64,000 nt of DNA from Chamaecrista fasciculata (taxonomy: Eukaryota > Streptophyta > Magnoliopsida > Fabales > Fabaceae), in NCBI GenBank assembly GCA_003254925.1, contig QANZ01008186.1, positions 7,218 through 71,217 of the forward strand, written 5' to 3'. How positions within the stretch are numbered: the first letter of the stretch is position 1; each line of letters starts with the position of its first letter. Below, one piece after another: positions 20,701-31,834 of this stretch. The position numbers and the translations under genes are program-made. The notes under the pieces were generated by a model. It worked only from the letters and a program-made list of their open reading frames with translations, had not been told where the DNA came from and did no database searches.

Positions 20701-22462
20701 GACCCTATTGTCACACGATATCTTGGTCATGGATTAGGCACAGGAAAGTCATCCATAATCCAAACCTCAACTTTCTCGATTTCCTGAGTAAGTCCCATTT
20801 CCCAGCGTGGCCACGCATTTCCTTGGACAGACTCATCGAGGGCGCCAGTTAGATATCTCTCATTTAACGAGGGACAAAATCCCATCTTGGCCAATCCACA
20901 TTCCTCAGCACGGCAATCAACCAAACCCGTACCTAGCACTTATGGCTACCCTGCTACGGGCAACGTTAGACTAAGCCAAAGTCTGACAACTGCAACGCCG
21001 GAATAATGATGACCTCAGGTCTAAGGCGTCGTGACAGGCGTACAGGAGAGGCAAGCTGATGACTGAACCCATGCAGGACTCTCCGGGTCATGTCCAACAA
21101 CTCGTAACCCCTTACGTAATTGCACCATGACTCTCGTTCCAACATCTAGTGCATGCATCTCTATGCACCGAGGTCATGCTGGTCTTAGTTCATTTTCACT
21201 CCCACGAAAACAATCGACCAAGGACAGTTTAGACTAATTATCACATAATTAATCAGGGACTGTTATCATAGTAAACATGCTAATAATATGATAACCATTA
21301 ATTTATCTCCATAAATTAATCAATATGTTCAAAACATATTTATAAAATGATTGGCCCTAGGGCACAATCTCCAACAGCATTCTCGAAGAAGAAGCCTGTT
21401 TCTGCCCCCAGGAAGCCTGGGAACCTTACGATTCGTGAACCTACTAAGGCTCCAAGTCCTCCTCCCGGTCACGCCATCAGTGGGAAGGAAACTGTTGCTT
21501 CCGCACCTAAGGGTGGGAAGGCGCCATCGCGGAAGCGTGCACGCCCTACTATTGAGGTTCCTCATATTCCGGCTGCCCCAGAGGCTGGAAAATTCAACGC
21601 TTTGGAGGTCCTTGCCCACTGCCTGTCTGAGGCTGAGGCGATCAGAAGGGATGACTTGGCTACGGCGTCTACTGAGAACACCCAGGATCCCACCGAGGAA
21701 ACAACGCAATTTTTGTTGGCTGCAGGTTTGCGGTTATTGGCCAACAATGTTTCCAGGAAAGACCTTATTTCCGAAAGAGATGACGCTAGAGAGAACGCTA
21801 AGAAGTGGCGTAGCGTGGCAGATGAGTTAACCAATGAGCTAAACCTGGAGAAAGCGTCAGTGGCTTCGCTCAGTCCTGGATTTGAGCAAAGGGGAAAGCA
21901 GCTGGAAGAGACCGCCGGTCTTCTTCGCGAGCTTAACCAGAAAGTGGACGATCTAGAGGCCGAAGTGCAGATGCGCAAGGACGCCTACGCAGCGCTCAAG
22001 GCATTAGCCCTGCAGCAGATTAGATGGAGGGGTTCTCGAAATAACTACTTGGGTTTCAAGAACGCCATTGCCCAATTGAGGTTGAGGAATCCCGACTTGG
22101 GCATATCAGGGATTTGTCCTAACAAGATAGTGGTGGGCCGGCTGATTCGCGATCCGATAGATGAGGATCCTGCCTTGAACATTCCGAGGATGCCTGAGAA
22201 TTATGCCTTGGACGGGTATCAGTCTGGGGGTGATGAGGACTTCCCGTGGTTTCCTAACTGCGTTGTTCCTCTTCCGGGTGAAGAAGGAGAAGCAGCTAAG
22301 GGCGCCACGATTCCTAAAATGGAGGGCGTTCATGCCCATGACACTGAGGAGGGGAATCGTTCAGATGATGCTGTCGAGGGTGATGACGTCGTAGATGATG
22401 ACGCCCTTGCTGAGGAAGCCCCGCGTGCTGGAGTTGCTGAGGATACCCCCGCTGATGCTTAG
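17741..22462 (+). pseudogene. Antisense accessory gene of element A, split by a solo LTR
   Basis: Exon 1 is 17741-19136, the intron 19137-19215 (donor gtacgt, acceptor tttcag), and exon 2 starts at 19216, is broken at 19294 by the solo LTR, and resumes at 21377 to TAG at 22460. The N-terminus has a serine run and acidic stretches. Residues about 290-460 form the conserved block, with LLYTDGRGF, ANGWRILLGFVAKC and FFYPRWVDNCF. This resembles the plant 'putative gypsy-type transposon' protein family (Pfam Transposase_28-like; from memory). After the LTR there is a heptad-like, charged region (likely coiled coil) and an acidic tail. Apart from the insertion no stop or frameshift is visible, unlike copy B. 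ATG 17741 was chosen because element B has the matching ATG and an in-frame stop just upstream. Molecular function unknown. Confidence 0.75.
19295..21376 (-). mobile_element. Solo LTR (2,082 bp) inside antisense gene
   Basis: Ends TGTTGGGAATCC and CAATCTCCAACA, flanked by a perfect 5-bp duplication gcatt (19290-19294, 21377-21381). No internal domain remains, so it arose by recombination between two LTRs. The inverted relative at 28184 places transcription on the minus strand here. The interior is AT-rich at 19860-20420, then has many dispersed 'ggcgcc' sites. No gene lies in it. Confidence 0.9.
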
Positions 22463-22986
22463 GCCTGCGCGCCTATATTTATTTTGTTTCGGGTCTGCAT
22501 GCCCTTTTTAATTTTTGTGGATTTGTTGTGGCTTTCACGCCTCATTTGACTTTGATAGTGTGGCCTTCGTGCCACTTTTGAATATTTGGGCGGTGTTGCC
22601 CATAAATTTATGCTTTAGCTTAGCTATGTTTGTTCTCAACGCTTCATTCCTCGCTTTACGTATTATGCTAGACTCAAGTTTTCCATGCTTTGATTGTCAT
22701 ATTGTGTGCACGTAAAAGTGCTGCCTCGCGTTGGGCACGCTTCGAGCGTTTGTGTATCATACGCTAAGTTTTTGACTAGTCATCCAAGGGAGGATCGATC
22801 CACTTGGTTGGTGAGTGTCATACTCATAAGGCTCCTTCGAGGGCCTTTTTGTTGCTGTTCCGAGGGCGTCCCCCCGAGCAACTTATTATAGTTAACACAG
22901 TGTGTTAGGAAAACTGCACTTTATTGATTTAAAAATCTCAGTACAATGGCTCAGTTGTCTTCTTTGATTATTACAAAGCTTCCTTA
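22463..22986. other. Spacer between convergent genes of element A
   Basis: Non-coding DNA between the antisense-gene stop and the pol end. It contains the line 'gggcggtgttgcccataaa' and, on the minus strand, an AATAAA at about 22918. Element B keeps the same spacer (39841-40409), including the AATAAA. Confidence 0.6.
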
Positions 22987-24140
22987 CTAAGGGAAATAAA
23001 ATTTGAGTTTTGCCATGTATGGGCCTTCCCAGTTCGGTCCCAGCTTTCCGTGTCTAGGATCCTTCCTGTTGTTTTCCACAGTTCTGAGTACCAAGTCTCC
23101 TATTTTGAGGGTCCTGGGTTTGATCTTGGAGTCATGGTATTTCTTAACGATTTGGTTGTATGCAGCTTGCCTAATGGCTGCAACTTCTCTTCTTTCTTCC
23201 GAGCTATCCAGCTCTTCAAGTCTGGAGTTGGCATCATTGGTACTTAGATAGTTGATTATCCTCTCGGTTGGGACGTTCACTTCACAGGTATCACTGCTTC
23301 ATGCCCATATGCCAAGGCGAAGGGTGTTTCCTTCGTGGCTATTTGCTCTGTGGTTCTGTATGACCATAATACTGAGGGGAGTTCATCAACCCATCTTCCC
23401 TTAGCTGACTCCAGTCTCCTTTTGATTCCTTGTATGATGATCCTGTTGGCCAATTCAACTTGGCCATTTGTTGCAGGATGTTCCACTGAGGTGGTTTTGT
23501 GATGGATTTTCCACACCTTACAGAAGAGTTGGAATTTCCTGCTCGTGAATTGAGCACCATTGTCGGATATCAACGAGTTTGGGACACCAAATCTGGTGAT
23601 GATGTTTTGCCACACAAATTTTTGCATGGCTTATGTGGTTTTGGACGCCACGGCTTCCGCTTCTACCCATTTCGTGAAGTAGTCCACGACGACAATGAGG
23701 AATTTCCTCTGGTAAGTGGCTATTGGGAACGGCCCTGCAATGTCAATTCCCCAAAGATCAAAAGGCCATGGAGAAGTAATGGCGTTTAGGGGAGAAGCAT
23801 GTGAGTGGATCATGTTGGCTTTTTTTTTGCATTTCTCGCATGAACGGACAACATTCTCAGCATCTTGCTAGATTGTAGGCCAATAGTAGCCTGCTCTTTG
23901 AATTTTCTTCCACATCGCCATTGGGCCTTGGTGGCTCCCACATAGTCCCTCGTGGATTTCTGTCAACACTCTGTTGAGCTCATCTCCTGCTATGCACTTG
24001 GCTCCAGGATGACTGAAATTTTTCCTGTAAAGGGCGCCTTGCCTAATAAAAAACCTTCTAGATCTTTTGGTGACCTTTCTGGCTTCATTCTTGTCTGAAG
24101 GGAGGGCGCGGGTGGCCAAATAATTGAATATCGACGTTCT
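22987..24140 (-). pseudogene. Integrase region of element A pol (broken)
   Basis: The minus-strand order is the zinc-binding start (HEGLCGSHQ, then CEKCKKK), then the DDE core: aspartate in WGIDIAGPF, aspartate in ISDNGAQF, glutamate in NGQVELANR. The C-terminal part has KIGDLVLRTVENNRK and GPNWEGPY. Integrase would join the cDNA to host DNA in the nucleus. In-frame stops occur near 23868 and 23631. A two-base loss near 23280 shifts the frame, and the last ~27 codons present in element B are deleted. Non-functional. Confidence 0.85.
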
Positions 24141-25097
24141 CTAATCGTCGGCTTCCTCTGTGGGAAGAACGTCCTTTTCTAGGATCGACGGCTCCCTTAG
24201 CGTTGTTTTGATGATGGAGTCTCTACCACCCTTGGTTGGCTTGGACGCCAGTTTGGCAGGTTCATCTGCTCTGCCGTTGTCATCTCTCGAGATGTGTTGA
24301 AACGTAGCTTCGATTTCGGCGCCCTCGATAATTTTCTTTGCCTTTTCTGCATACTGGATCATCATAGGGTCTCTTGTTTCATATTCACCGTTCATTTGTT
24401 GTATCACCAGCTGGGAATCTCCCAAGATTTTGAGTTTTCTGGCACCGAAGTTCGCTGCCAGTTTCAGAGCAGTTTTCAGGGCCTCGTACTTTGCTTGATT
24501 ATTAGTGATTGGGAATTCAATTTCTATTGATTGTTCCACGATGGAGCCATCTGAGGCTCGCATCACTACTCCTGCACCTCGCTGTGAGTTAGATACAGCT
24601 CCATCGATGTGTACCTTCCACATCCAGTCTTGGGCGTTCTCGGGTCCCGTCATCTCGTATTCTGAGATTTCCACAGACCAAACTGACATTCTTCCGACGA
24701 TCTCTGGTTGTTCTACCATCTGTTTGATGGGTCTGTCTGTTCTGACAATTATCTGATACTGTTGGTAGTAATGTCTCAACTTCCTAGTTGAATGAAGTAG
24801 TGAGAATGTTAGCTTCTCCAGGCAGTGATACCGCTTTTCGACTCCTGTAATAGTTTTGCTGGTGAAGTAGATGGGTTTTTGTTCTTCTCCCACTTCTAGC
24901 ACCAAAGCTGAGCTGACTGCGTCATCTGTGGACGCCAGATAAACGTAGATGGGTTTGTCTTTGACTGGGATTACCAAAGTTGGCGGTGACGCCAAATATT
25001 TTTTCAACTCTTGGAAGGCTTCCTCGTATTCCTCGGTCCATTCGATTTTTTTTTCGCTTTTAGCATTTTGAAAAAGGGTAAGCATCTATCGACAGAC
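24141..25097 (-). pseudogene. RNase H plus second RNase H-like domain, element A
   Basis: The first domain follows RT (KPIYVYLASTDDAVSSALV, YFTSKTITGVEKRYH), typical of gypsy RNase H. A second RNase H-like domain follows with VHIDGAVSNSQRGAGVV, an NNQAKYEAL block and GDSQLVIQQMNG, giving the D-E-D pattern. Two RNase H domains are a Tat-lineage hallmark. Near 25050 a homopolymer indel shifts the frame relative to element B. The upstream border 25097 is the inferred splice acceptor. Confidence 0.82.
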
Positions 25098-25296
25098 CTG
25101 AATGTAAAGAGAACTCCTGATGAGTAATACTCATTTTATTAATGTTAAATTGTGCGTCGTAGGACGGCTTACATAGTGACTTGAAAGTAAACTGCAATCT
25201 GAATAAAGATAGAAATTAAAGATACGACATATTTAAGAAAGAAGAAACTAGTAGCTAAAAAGCTTTATTGCTGACAAGGCGCTGTGCACCTTTTAC
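25098..25296 (-). other. Intron-like segment within pol, element A (199 nt)
   Basis: On the minus strand it starts AG|GTAAAA and ends TTTACATTCAG|G. Removing it joins the RT end (HRFLSR in element B) to the RNase H start in frame. The donor itself creates an in-frame TAA. It contains AATAAA about 30 nt after the donor (plus strand 25264-25269). Element B has the equivalent at 42627-42824. Splicing is inferred, not shown. Confidence 0.7.
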
Positions 25297-26239
25297 CTCG
25301 ACAAGAACCTATGAAGAGCCGCTAGCCTGCCGTTTAGGTGTTGGACCTCTTTGACCGTCTTTGGAGCTTTCATCTCCAGAATGGCCTTGCACTGATCTGG
25401 GTTTGCTTCAATTCCTCTGTGGGTGAGCATGAATCCGAGGAATTTTCCTCCATTGACCCCGAAGGCGCACTTGAGGGGTTCAACTTCATCTGGTACTTTC
25501 TGAGCTGGTTGAAGATTTCTTTTAAGTCTTTGGTATGTTTGCCTCCTTCCTCGGTCTTCACCACCATGTCGTCCATGTAAACCTCCAGGTTCTTCCCGAT
25601 GTAGTCCTTGAAGAAAAGATCCATCATCCTTTGGTAGGTGGCGCCCCTATTTTTCAATCCGAAAGGTATCACCGTGTAACAGTATGTTCCCAGTTCGGTG
25701 ATGAAGGACGTTTTTTCGGCGTCCTCAGGATTCATTTTGATCTGGTTGTAGCCGCTGAAGGCATCCAGGAAGCTCATGGTCTGATGACCACATGTTCCAT
25801 CCACCAGTTTGTCGATGTTAGGCAAGGGATAGTGGTCCTTTGGGCAAGCCTTGTTCAGGTCAGTGAAGTCAACACACATTCTCAATTTTCCATTGGCTTT
25901 CTTGACCAACACTACATTGGAGAGCCATTCAAGGTATTTGGTTTCCCTGATGAAACATGCAGCTAAGAGCTAGCTCACTTCCTCCTTGATTGCCGTCTGA
26001 CGTTCTTGGCCGAATAGGCGCTTTCGCTGGATAACTCCAGCTCTTCCATCTGTGTTCAGGCTGTGACAGATGAGTTTTGGGTCAATCCCTAGCATGTCGG
26101 AAGGTCGCCAGGCAGAGATGTCTGAAGATGCTTTCAGGAGCTGAATAAGCTCAACCTTCTCAGCTTCATGTAGCAGCATGTTGATTTGCACGGTTTTCTC
26201 AGCGTTGTCTTCCAGCTGGACAACTTCTAAATCACCCAT
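25297..26239 (-). pseudogene. Reverse transcriptase region of element A
   Basis: RT blocks in order: KRLFGQERQ, then VKKANGKLRMCVDFTDLNKA, PLPNIDKLVDG, FLDAFSGYNQI, PFGLKNRGATYQRMMD, and the catalytic YMDDMV. It copies the element RNA into DNA within particles. An in-frame TAG lies at 25970-25972. A one-base loss near 25470 shifts the frame after KLNPS. Element B has YVDDMV at the same site. It shares one frame with the protease and gag upstream. Confidence 0.88.
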
Positions 26240-26251
26240 CGGCTTTGGTCT

Positions 26252-27139
26252 CTATGCTTCGACCTCGTCTCTGAAATCCTCCACCTCACAGTTCAGGACT
26301 TCAGGGTCCATTACTTCTTTGGCGTTGTCATCTGTTTTGGGTGTTCTCGCCTTCCTTTTTCGCTCTTCTTCCTTAGTCTTTTCAAAACTCACCGCGTAGC
26401 ATTGCCTTGCCATTTTCTGATTGGTCCTCACCTGTCCTACTCCTTGGGGAATTGGGAACTTCATGCGCATATGTGCAGTAGAAATTACTGCTCTCATTTT
26501 GTTCTGAGATGGGCGTCCTAGGAGGACGTTGTACGCCGAGGGCGCCTGCACCACTATGAATTCCATGGTGTTGCTGGTGACTCTAGGGTATTCTCCCACC
26601 GTGAGTCTTAGGTCGATTTTTCCAATGGCTGGAATTTGATCTCCAGTAAAGCCTATCAAGCTCCCGTAATGATCTTTTAGGTCCTCCCTTGGGATTCTCA
26701 ATTGGTCAAAGCATCGCTTGTACAGGATATCTGCGGAGGAGCCCTGATCTACCATGATCCTTTCTACAATGAAGTTGCCAATCTGGGCTGTGATCACCAT
26801 GGGATCATCATAGTCTCGGTTGAACTCCCATAATTCATCGTCAGTGAAGGTTATGGGTTCGACCCATTTCTCGTCAACGGATGACTCCTTGTAGTCTATT
26901 TTCAGTATAGACCTGTTCACCTTTCTCCTTTTGTGAAGGGTCTTTGAACCGTTTTTTTCGATGCCGCCCGAGATCATATGAATGATGTTTGTTGGTTTGT
27001 CCTCTTTGGGTGGTGTACGCCGATCTCCTCTCTTGTCGTCACCGCCTTTGGACTTTTTCGCCTCCCGGGAGTCTTTCTCATCTCTTGCTCTCTTGTTCCC
27101 ATCCTTCTTGATGAACCTGGATGGGAGGCGTCCTCGCTA
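26252..27139 (-). pseudogene. Protease region of element A gag-pol
   Basis: Contains IMVDQGSSADILYKRCFDQL, the D-x-G-S aspartic-protease active site of gypsy elements (here DQGSS). It continues with GFTGDQIPAIGKIDLRLTVG and NVLLGRPSQNKMRAV. Same frame as gag and RT. TAG stops close it on both sides, at 27137-27139 and 26252-26254; element B has sense codons at both places, so both are point mutations. Confidence 0.82.
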
Positions 27140-28213
27140 AATGAGGCTCTCTATTTCGTCTATCAGTGTGATACACTCATCGGTAGTGTGTCCCTCTCCC
27201 TTGTGATATCTGCAGAACTTGCTGGTATCCACGCTCTGTCCCGCTTTTCTGGGGCATTCTAAAAGTCTCGGAAGGAGACCCGTATTGACGATTTCACGAA
27301 AGATTTTCGATTGAGATATCGAGAGCACTGTGTAAACAGAATACTTCCCTCTAGGTGGAGATCGGGGACGCCTATGATGGTCCCTTCCCCTCGAGCTTTC
27401 TCCGGCTCTCTCGAGATTCTTGCTTTGCGACTTCTTGGTGTCTGGTTCAATTCTCGCGAAGCTATCTCGCTGGGTTTTGCCCAGGTCCTCCTTGGTAATG
27501 AATTCTGCAGCCATTTCGAGTAATTCCCCTAGAGACTTAGGGTTCCTGTGGGTCAGCTCCTTGTGGGCGTGGCCAGGCCTGATTCCTGCGAGGAAGGAAT
27601 AGACTGCTATTTTTTCATCAATCTCCTTTATGTTCAGACAAGTCTTGTTGAACTTTACTAGGTAGTCTCTCAGAGATTCTCCTTTATTTTTCCTAACGTC
27701 AGACAAGACCGCCATTGGCTGCTTGTAGACTTTGCTGGTAGCAAACCTTTTCATGAACATGTCCTCCAGGTCCCTGAAGTAGTGGACTGACCCCACTGGA
27801 AGTTTTGAGTACCAATCCAAGGCTGGTCCCTCTAGAGTTATTGGAAAAAGCTTACACCTTTGATGGTCTCCCATGTTAGAGATGTTCATAGCCGCCTTGA
27901 AGCCGAGCAAGTGATCCTCCGGGTCTTTCACTCCAGAGTATGGTGTAAGTTTCATCGGCATCTTGTAGTTCTTGTCAAGCTCTGCTGCTTGCACGTGAGG
28001 GGCCAGAATTCCTTCTGCTGGCGGGGGCGGTCTCACATGCCATTGGGTATTTGATGGTATCACGGGGTCGTAAGCGCCCGTTGGCTGATACGTTCCGCTT
28101 GGTGCTCCTTGGGCGTAGGCGACATACCTTAAGTAATATTGTGGATAGTACCCCTGAGGATAGTAGTACCCTTGTAGTGGATATGTTGGAGATTGTGCCC
28201 TAGGGCCAATCAT
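27140..28213 (-). pseudogene. Gag of element A, N-terminus replaced by LTR start
   Basis: The retrotransposon gag domain is clear (EGPALDWYSKL, FMKRFATSKVYKQPM, GESLRDYLVKFN), followed by an arginine-rich stretch and a zinc-knuckle-like CRYHKGEGHTTDEC. The gag forms the particle. The first ~150 residues seen in element B are missing. An LTR insertion at 28184 removes them and supplies ATG (28213) plus ten codons (MIGPRAQSPT) in frame. The frame ends at TAG 27137. Confidence 0.85.
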
Positions 28214-30215
28214 TTTATGTAAATGTTTTGAACATTTTGATTAATTTATAGAAGATAAATTATGTTGTTATCATATTATTAGCATGTTTACTATGATAGC
28301 GTCCTTGATTAATTATGAGATAATTAATCTAAATTGTCCCTGGTCGATTATTCTCGTGGGAGCGAGAATGAACCAAGACCAGCATGACATCGGTGTATGG
28401 AGATACATGCACTAGATGCTTTACGAGAGTCATGGTGCAATGATGTAAAGGGTTACAAGTTGCTGGACCGACCCGAAGAGTCTTGCATGAGTTTTAGTCA
28501 TAAGCGAGTCTCTCCTGTACTCTTGTCAAGATGCCCTTAGACCTGAGGTCTTGACTATTCCGGCATTGTAGTTGTCGAACTTTGGCCTAGTCCAACGTTG
28601 CCCGTAGCAGGGTAGCCATACAGGCTAGGTACGGGTTTGGTTGATTACCGTGCTGAGGAATGTGGTTGACCAAGATGGAATTTTGTCCCTCATAAAAGAT
28701 GAGAGATATCTAACTGGCGCCCTCGATGAGTCTGACCAAGGAATGTATGGCCATACAAGGAAATGGGACTAACTCAGAGAATCGAGAAAGTTGTGGTTTG
28801 GATTAAGGATGAATTTCCCGTGCCTTATCCAGAGCCAAGATATCGTGTGACAATAGGGATCATTTCAAGATGTTACTTAGGTTAAGTCGTTTTGGCATTT
28901 AAGCGATAACTCACGTGTTTTGGGTAGTCGTGATGGCTTGCTAGAGTCCGCGCTCGACTTGTGAGTCATAGAGATGACTTGCTACCAACTTCACGTGAGG
29001 CCTGCTGGGTCACGCACGAGCAGGATCAAGATGCCACACTGGGACACGAATTAGGGTTAATTCGTGAGTGACTTTAGTGACACAATTTAAGACATAGTTG
29101 GATGTCCCAGGACATGAAGTCTTGTCTTAAATAAATATCTACGTTTGTGATATTTAAATTTGTTGGACAAGTTTAAATATATTAATTGTTAATAGTTAAT
29201 TGGATTAATCTATTTACAATTATATTCTTATTTATAATATTAGGGGGTGATAAATCAAATAAGCTTCCTAAAACTTAGGAGATTATTGATTTATTAAATT
29301 CACTAATATTAGGATAATGGGGATGAGGGTGGCGCCTCATATAAAATGATTTTAATTAATGGAATTGTTTTGTTAATTAAAGTCATGACTTGAATTTGAA
29401 TTTGAATTCAAGATTCAAAATTTGAACTAAAGATATTAGGGTAATATTTTAATTCAATATTGTTGGAAGATAATGAGTTGGTTATAACTTCCTAAGAGTT
29501 ATGATTGTTATTTTGATTTATTAAATTCCAAGATAATTAAGGGGAGATGGCGCATGGCTTGGGGATCAAGGGAAGATTTGATTTTCCAATTTGATTCTCA
29601 AAGATTGCATTTTGAATTCAAATTAAGATATTAAGGTAATATTTTAATTAGGAATTCAAGACATAAAATTATGATATTATTGTAATCTCATAATTTTATA
29701 ATTTGATATTCAATTATAATTAAGGAAACCCTAATTATAATTATCAAGCTCCCAAACACTACAAATAAGGAGGCATAGTCGACTTTCATTACAACACACA
29801 CACAAGAGTGAATTTTCGAGTTGCACCTTGTGAGAGACACCAAAATTCGGCCAACCCTAATTTTGGAGAGAGAGAGAGAGTGAAAGTCGATTCTTCCCTT
29901 AGAGAGAGAAAAATCGGCCAAACCCTAAAACACCTTTTAGGGCTTGTGTGAGATCAAGAATTTGATTCTTGATCATAGGCGCCACCATTCTTTGAGGTTC
30001 AAGAATTGTTCTTGGATTTCAAGAACACCGTAGATAGAGTTCCCTGTATTCACTTAGGAAGAAGTGAAGGAGGCTAGCACCTAGGCATCTCCAAAACTGT
30101 TCGTGTGGATCACCGGCGGAGGAAGCACACTTGGAGTGGACTTCTCAGCATCGCAATCACGAAAGCTACCGATTGATTTGGGTAAAATTCTATTCCTTCT
30201 TCTAATACATTATTC
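28184..30215 (+). mobile_element. LTR of the solo-LTR family, plus orientation, right end lost
   Basis: Starts TGTTGGAGATTG, the exact complement of the right end of the solo LTR at 21376. It stays recognisably homologous (inverted) to about 30190, through 'ctgttcgtgtggatcaccgg'. The last ~100 bp and closing CA are not present. A transcription-start-like region with repeated 'gagagag' is near 29870. Whether it is a solo LTR or the 5' LTR of a lost element cannot be decided. Confidence 0.8.
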
Positions 30216-30293
30216 AGATATAAATTATTAACCAAATAAAAAATGGAAAATAAAATATAATATATATATATATATTTAAAGAAATAAAAAGAT

Positions 30294-30425
30294 TTAGTTC
30301 TTCGGGAACTATCTCATATTTGGTTCATCAGGAACTATCTCATATTTAGTTCTTCAGGAACCATATCATATTTAGTTCTTCAGGAACCATATCATATTTA
30401 GTTCTACGAGAACTATCTCATATTC
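30294..30425. repeat. Tandem array, 26-bp unit, five copies
   Basis: The unit agttcttcaggaaccatatc plus about 6 bases repeats five times with few changes. Each unit has the inverted core gttc...gaac, which includes TTCnnGAA in three copies. It follows an (at)n run at 30258-30275. Confidence 0.85.
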
Positions 30426-31016
30426 ATTGAGATACCAAGAAGTAAGAACTTATTCATATTGTATACTCAAATTTTCCTTGAGTTTATTGATATCATACTT
30501 TAATAGTATCCAAATTCCAAACCACTACAGGGTTATGTCAAGAAATATAATCTTTAATATGAGATTCTTACTCAGAGTATATATTATTACTCTTCCAGAG
30601 GTTCTTTGTGAGATCTTTCAATTCTCTTTTTTTTAAGAGAAAATTAATCATTATCAGAATAAATGTACTGTGAACTCCAGGTTCACTTGTCAAAATAAAT
30701 CAATGACAATCTCATTTAATAATTGACATATTGTCACTCTCGTCTCTTCTGTAGACGCAATATCAATAATTTTTGACATATCAAACACCTCACAAGATAA
30801 ATTGTGATCACATATCAAATCTAAAAATACATCAATCAATCCACATCTAAAATAAAATATTTACTTTGATATAGGCCTTCAAGTCTATCAAATATTTAGG
30901 TTGATGTTAGTCTTCAAGACTATTGATAAATAATTTTTAACAACACCGTAATTGCTATCAGCAATTGGTCAAAATATATTTCTATTCGTCTTCAATGTTA
31001 TTAATTTCTATTTGAC

Positions 31017-31292
31017 TATTAGACTTCATGGCTGATATAACACAGCTTTAATAGTCAAACTATTGCCTTTAATGCATTATTAAATCATTTCAATAGTCAA
31101 ACTATTAATCTTCAGGCCTAATATAAGACAACTTCAATAGCTAAAGTCTAAGCCTTCGGGGCTGATATTATACAGCTTCAATAGCCAAAGTTTATTAGCC
31201 TTCACGACTGATATTAGAGAGTTTCAATAGCCAAAGTCTATTAGCCATCAAGGATGATATTAAACAACTTCAATAGCCAAAGTACCAAACTA
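31017..31292. repeat. Degenerate tandem array, about 60-bp unit
   Basis: Lines of the type 'ttcaatagccaaagtctatt' followed by 'agccttcacgactgatatta' recur four to five times. It lies on the internal side of the LTR at 31835-32098, so it may be leader or spacer of a large non-autonomous copia-type element. No coding frame is seen in 30426-31834. Confidence 0.7.
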
Positions 31293-31819
31293 TTCCCCTC
31301 GATAAATTAACAAAATGTGCAATAACATTTCAATGCATTAATCTTTGACAAGAATTCAATAATTTATTCAACCTTGTTGAATCAAAACATAATATGGCTT
31401 TAAGCCATTTACTTAATCATATGAAACTGCAATTACATGTGACTTAGTCACTTTTATTTAATCATATGAAAACTTAATCATATGAAGTTTCAAGCTATAT
31501 GAAACATTTCCAAATCGTAAGAAGACGACTACAATAATAAAATTATAAAATAAATTATGATAATGATAAAAAATCGAGTATATATAAAAGCTTCTTACCT
31601 TTAGTAAGTTAACAAGAAAGCTTGAAAGATAATTAACTTACCTCTTTAATTATCCAAAATTGAAATCAGAAGAGATTCGTACTTAGTTACCAAAAACTTA
31701 CCGGTAAAGGCTCATGTTCAGTTACAAAAAACTCAAATGAATAGAGACTCATGAACAGATGTCGAAAGTTTGAATGAGTAGACAAGTGCACAAATGCCAA
31801 AAGCTCAAACCGGTAGAGG

Positions 31820-31834
31820 CTCGTGTTGATAACG
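31820..31834 (-). other. Primer binding site, internal-tRNA type
   Basis: On the minus strand CGTTATCAACACGAG directly follows an LTR ending TTTATAACA. It resembles the ACGTTATCAGCACGA site that I remember from other plant copia-like elements. Confidence 0.55.

Larger units (their letters stand above)
16459..28183 (-). mobile_element. Ty3/gypsy Tat-type retrotransposon A (5'-truncated)
   Basis: Read on the minus strand the order is gag, protease, RT, intron-like segment, RNase H, second RNase H-like domain, integrase, antisense gene, 3' LTR. The 3' LTR is 16459-17064. The 5' LTR and gag start are missing because a second LTR element interrupts gag at 28184. A solo LTR is inserted at 19295-21376. 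A dual RNase H plus an extra ORF between pol and the 3' LTR is characteristic of the Tat lineage (established knowledge). Element B at 35898-46948 is a close relative and served as the yardstick for gaps and frameshifts. Confidence 0.85.

Noticed and set aside
19295..28213. The two 'TGTTGGAGATTG' LTRs as a pair bounding one retrotransposon
   Set aside because: They are inverted relative to each other, the DNA between is element A, and the first has its own perfect 5-bp duplication.
30294..31292. Repeat arrays as CRISPR
   Set aside because: Units are contiguous without unique spacers, in plant nuclear DNA.
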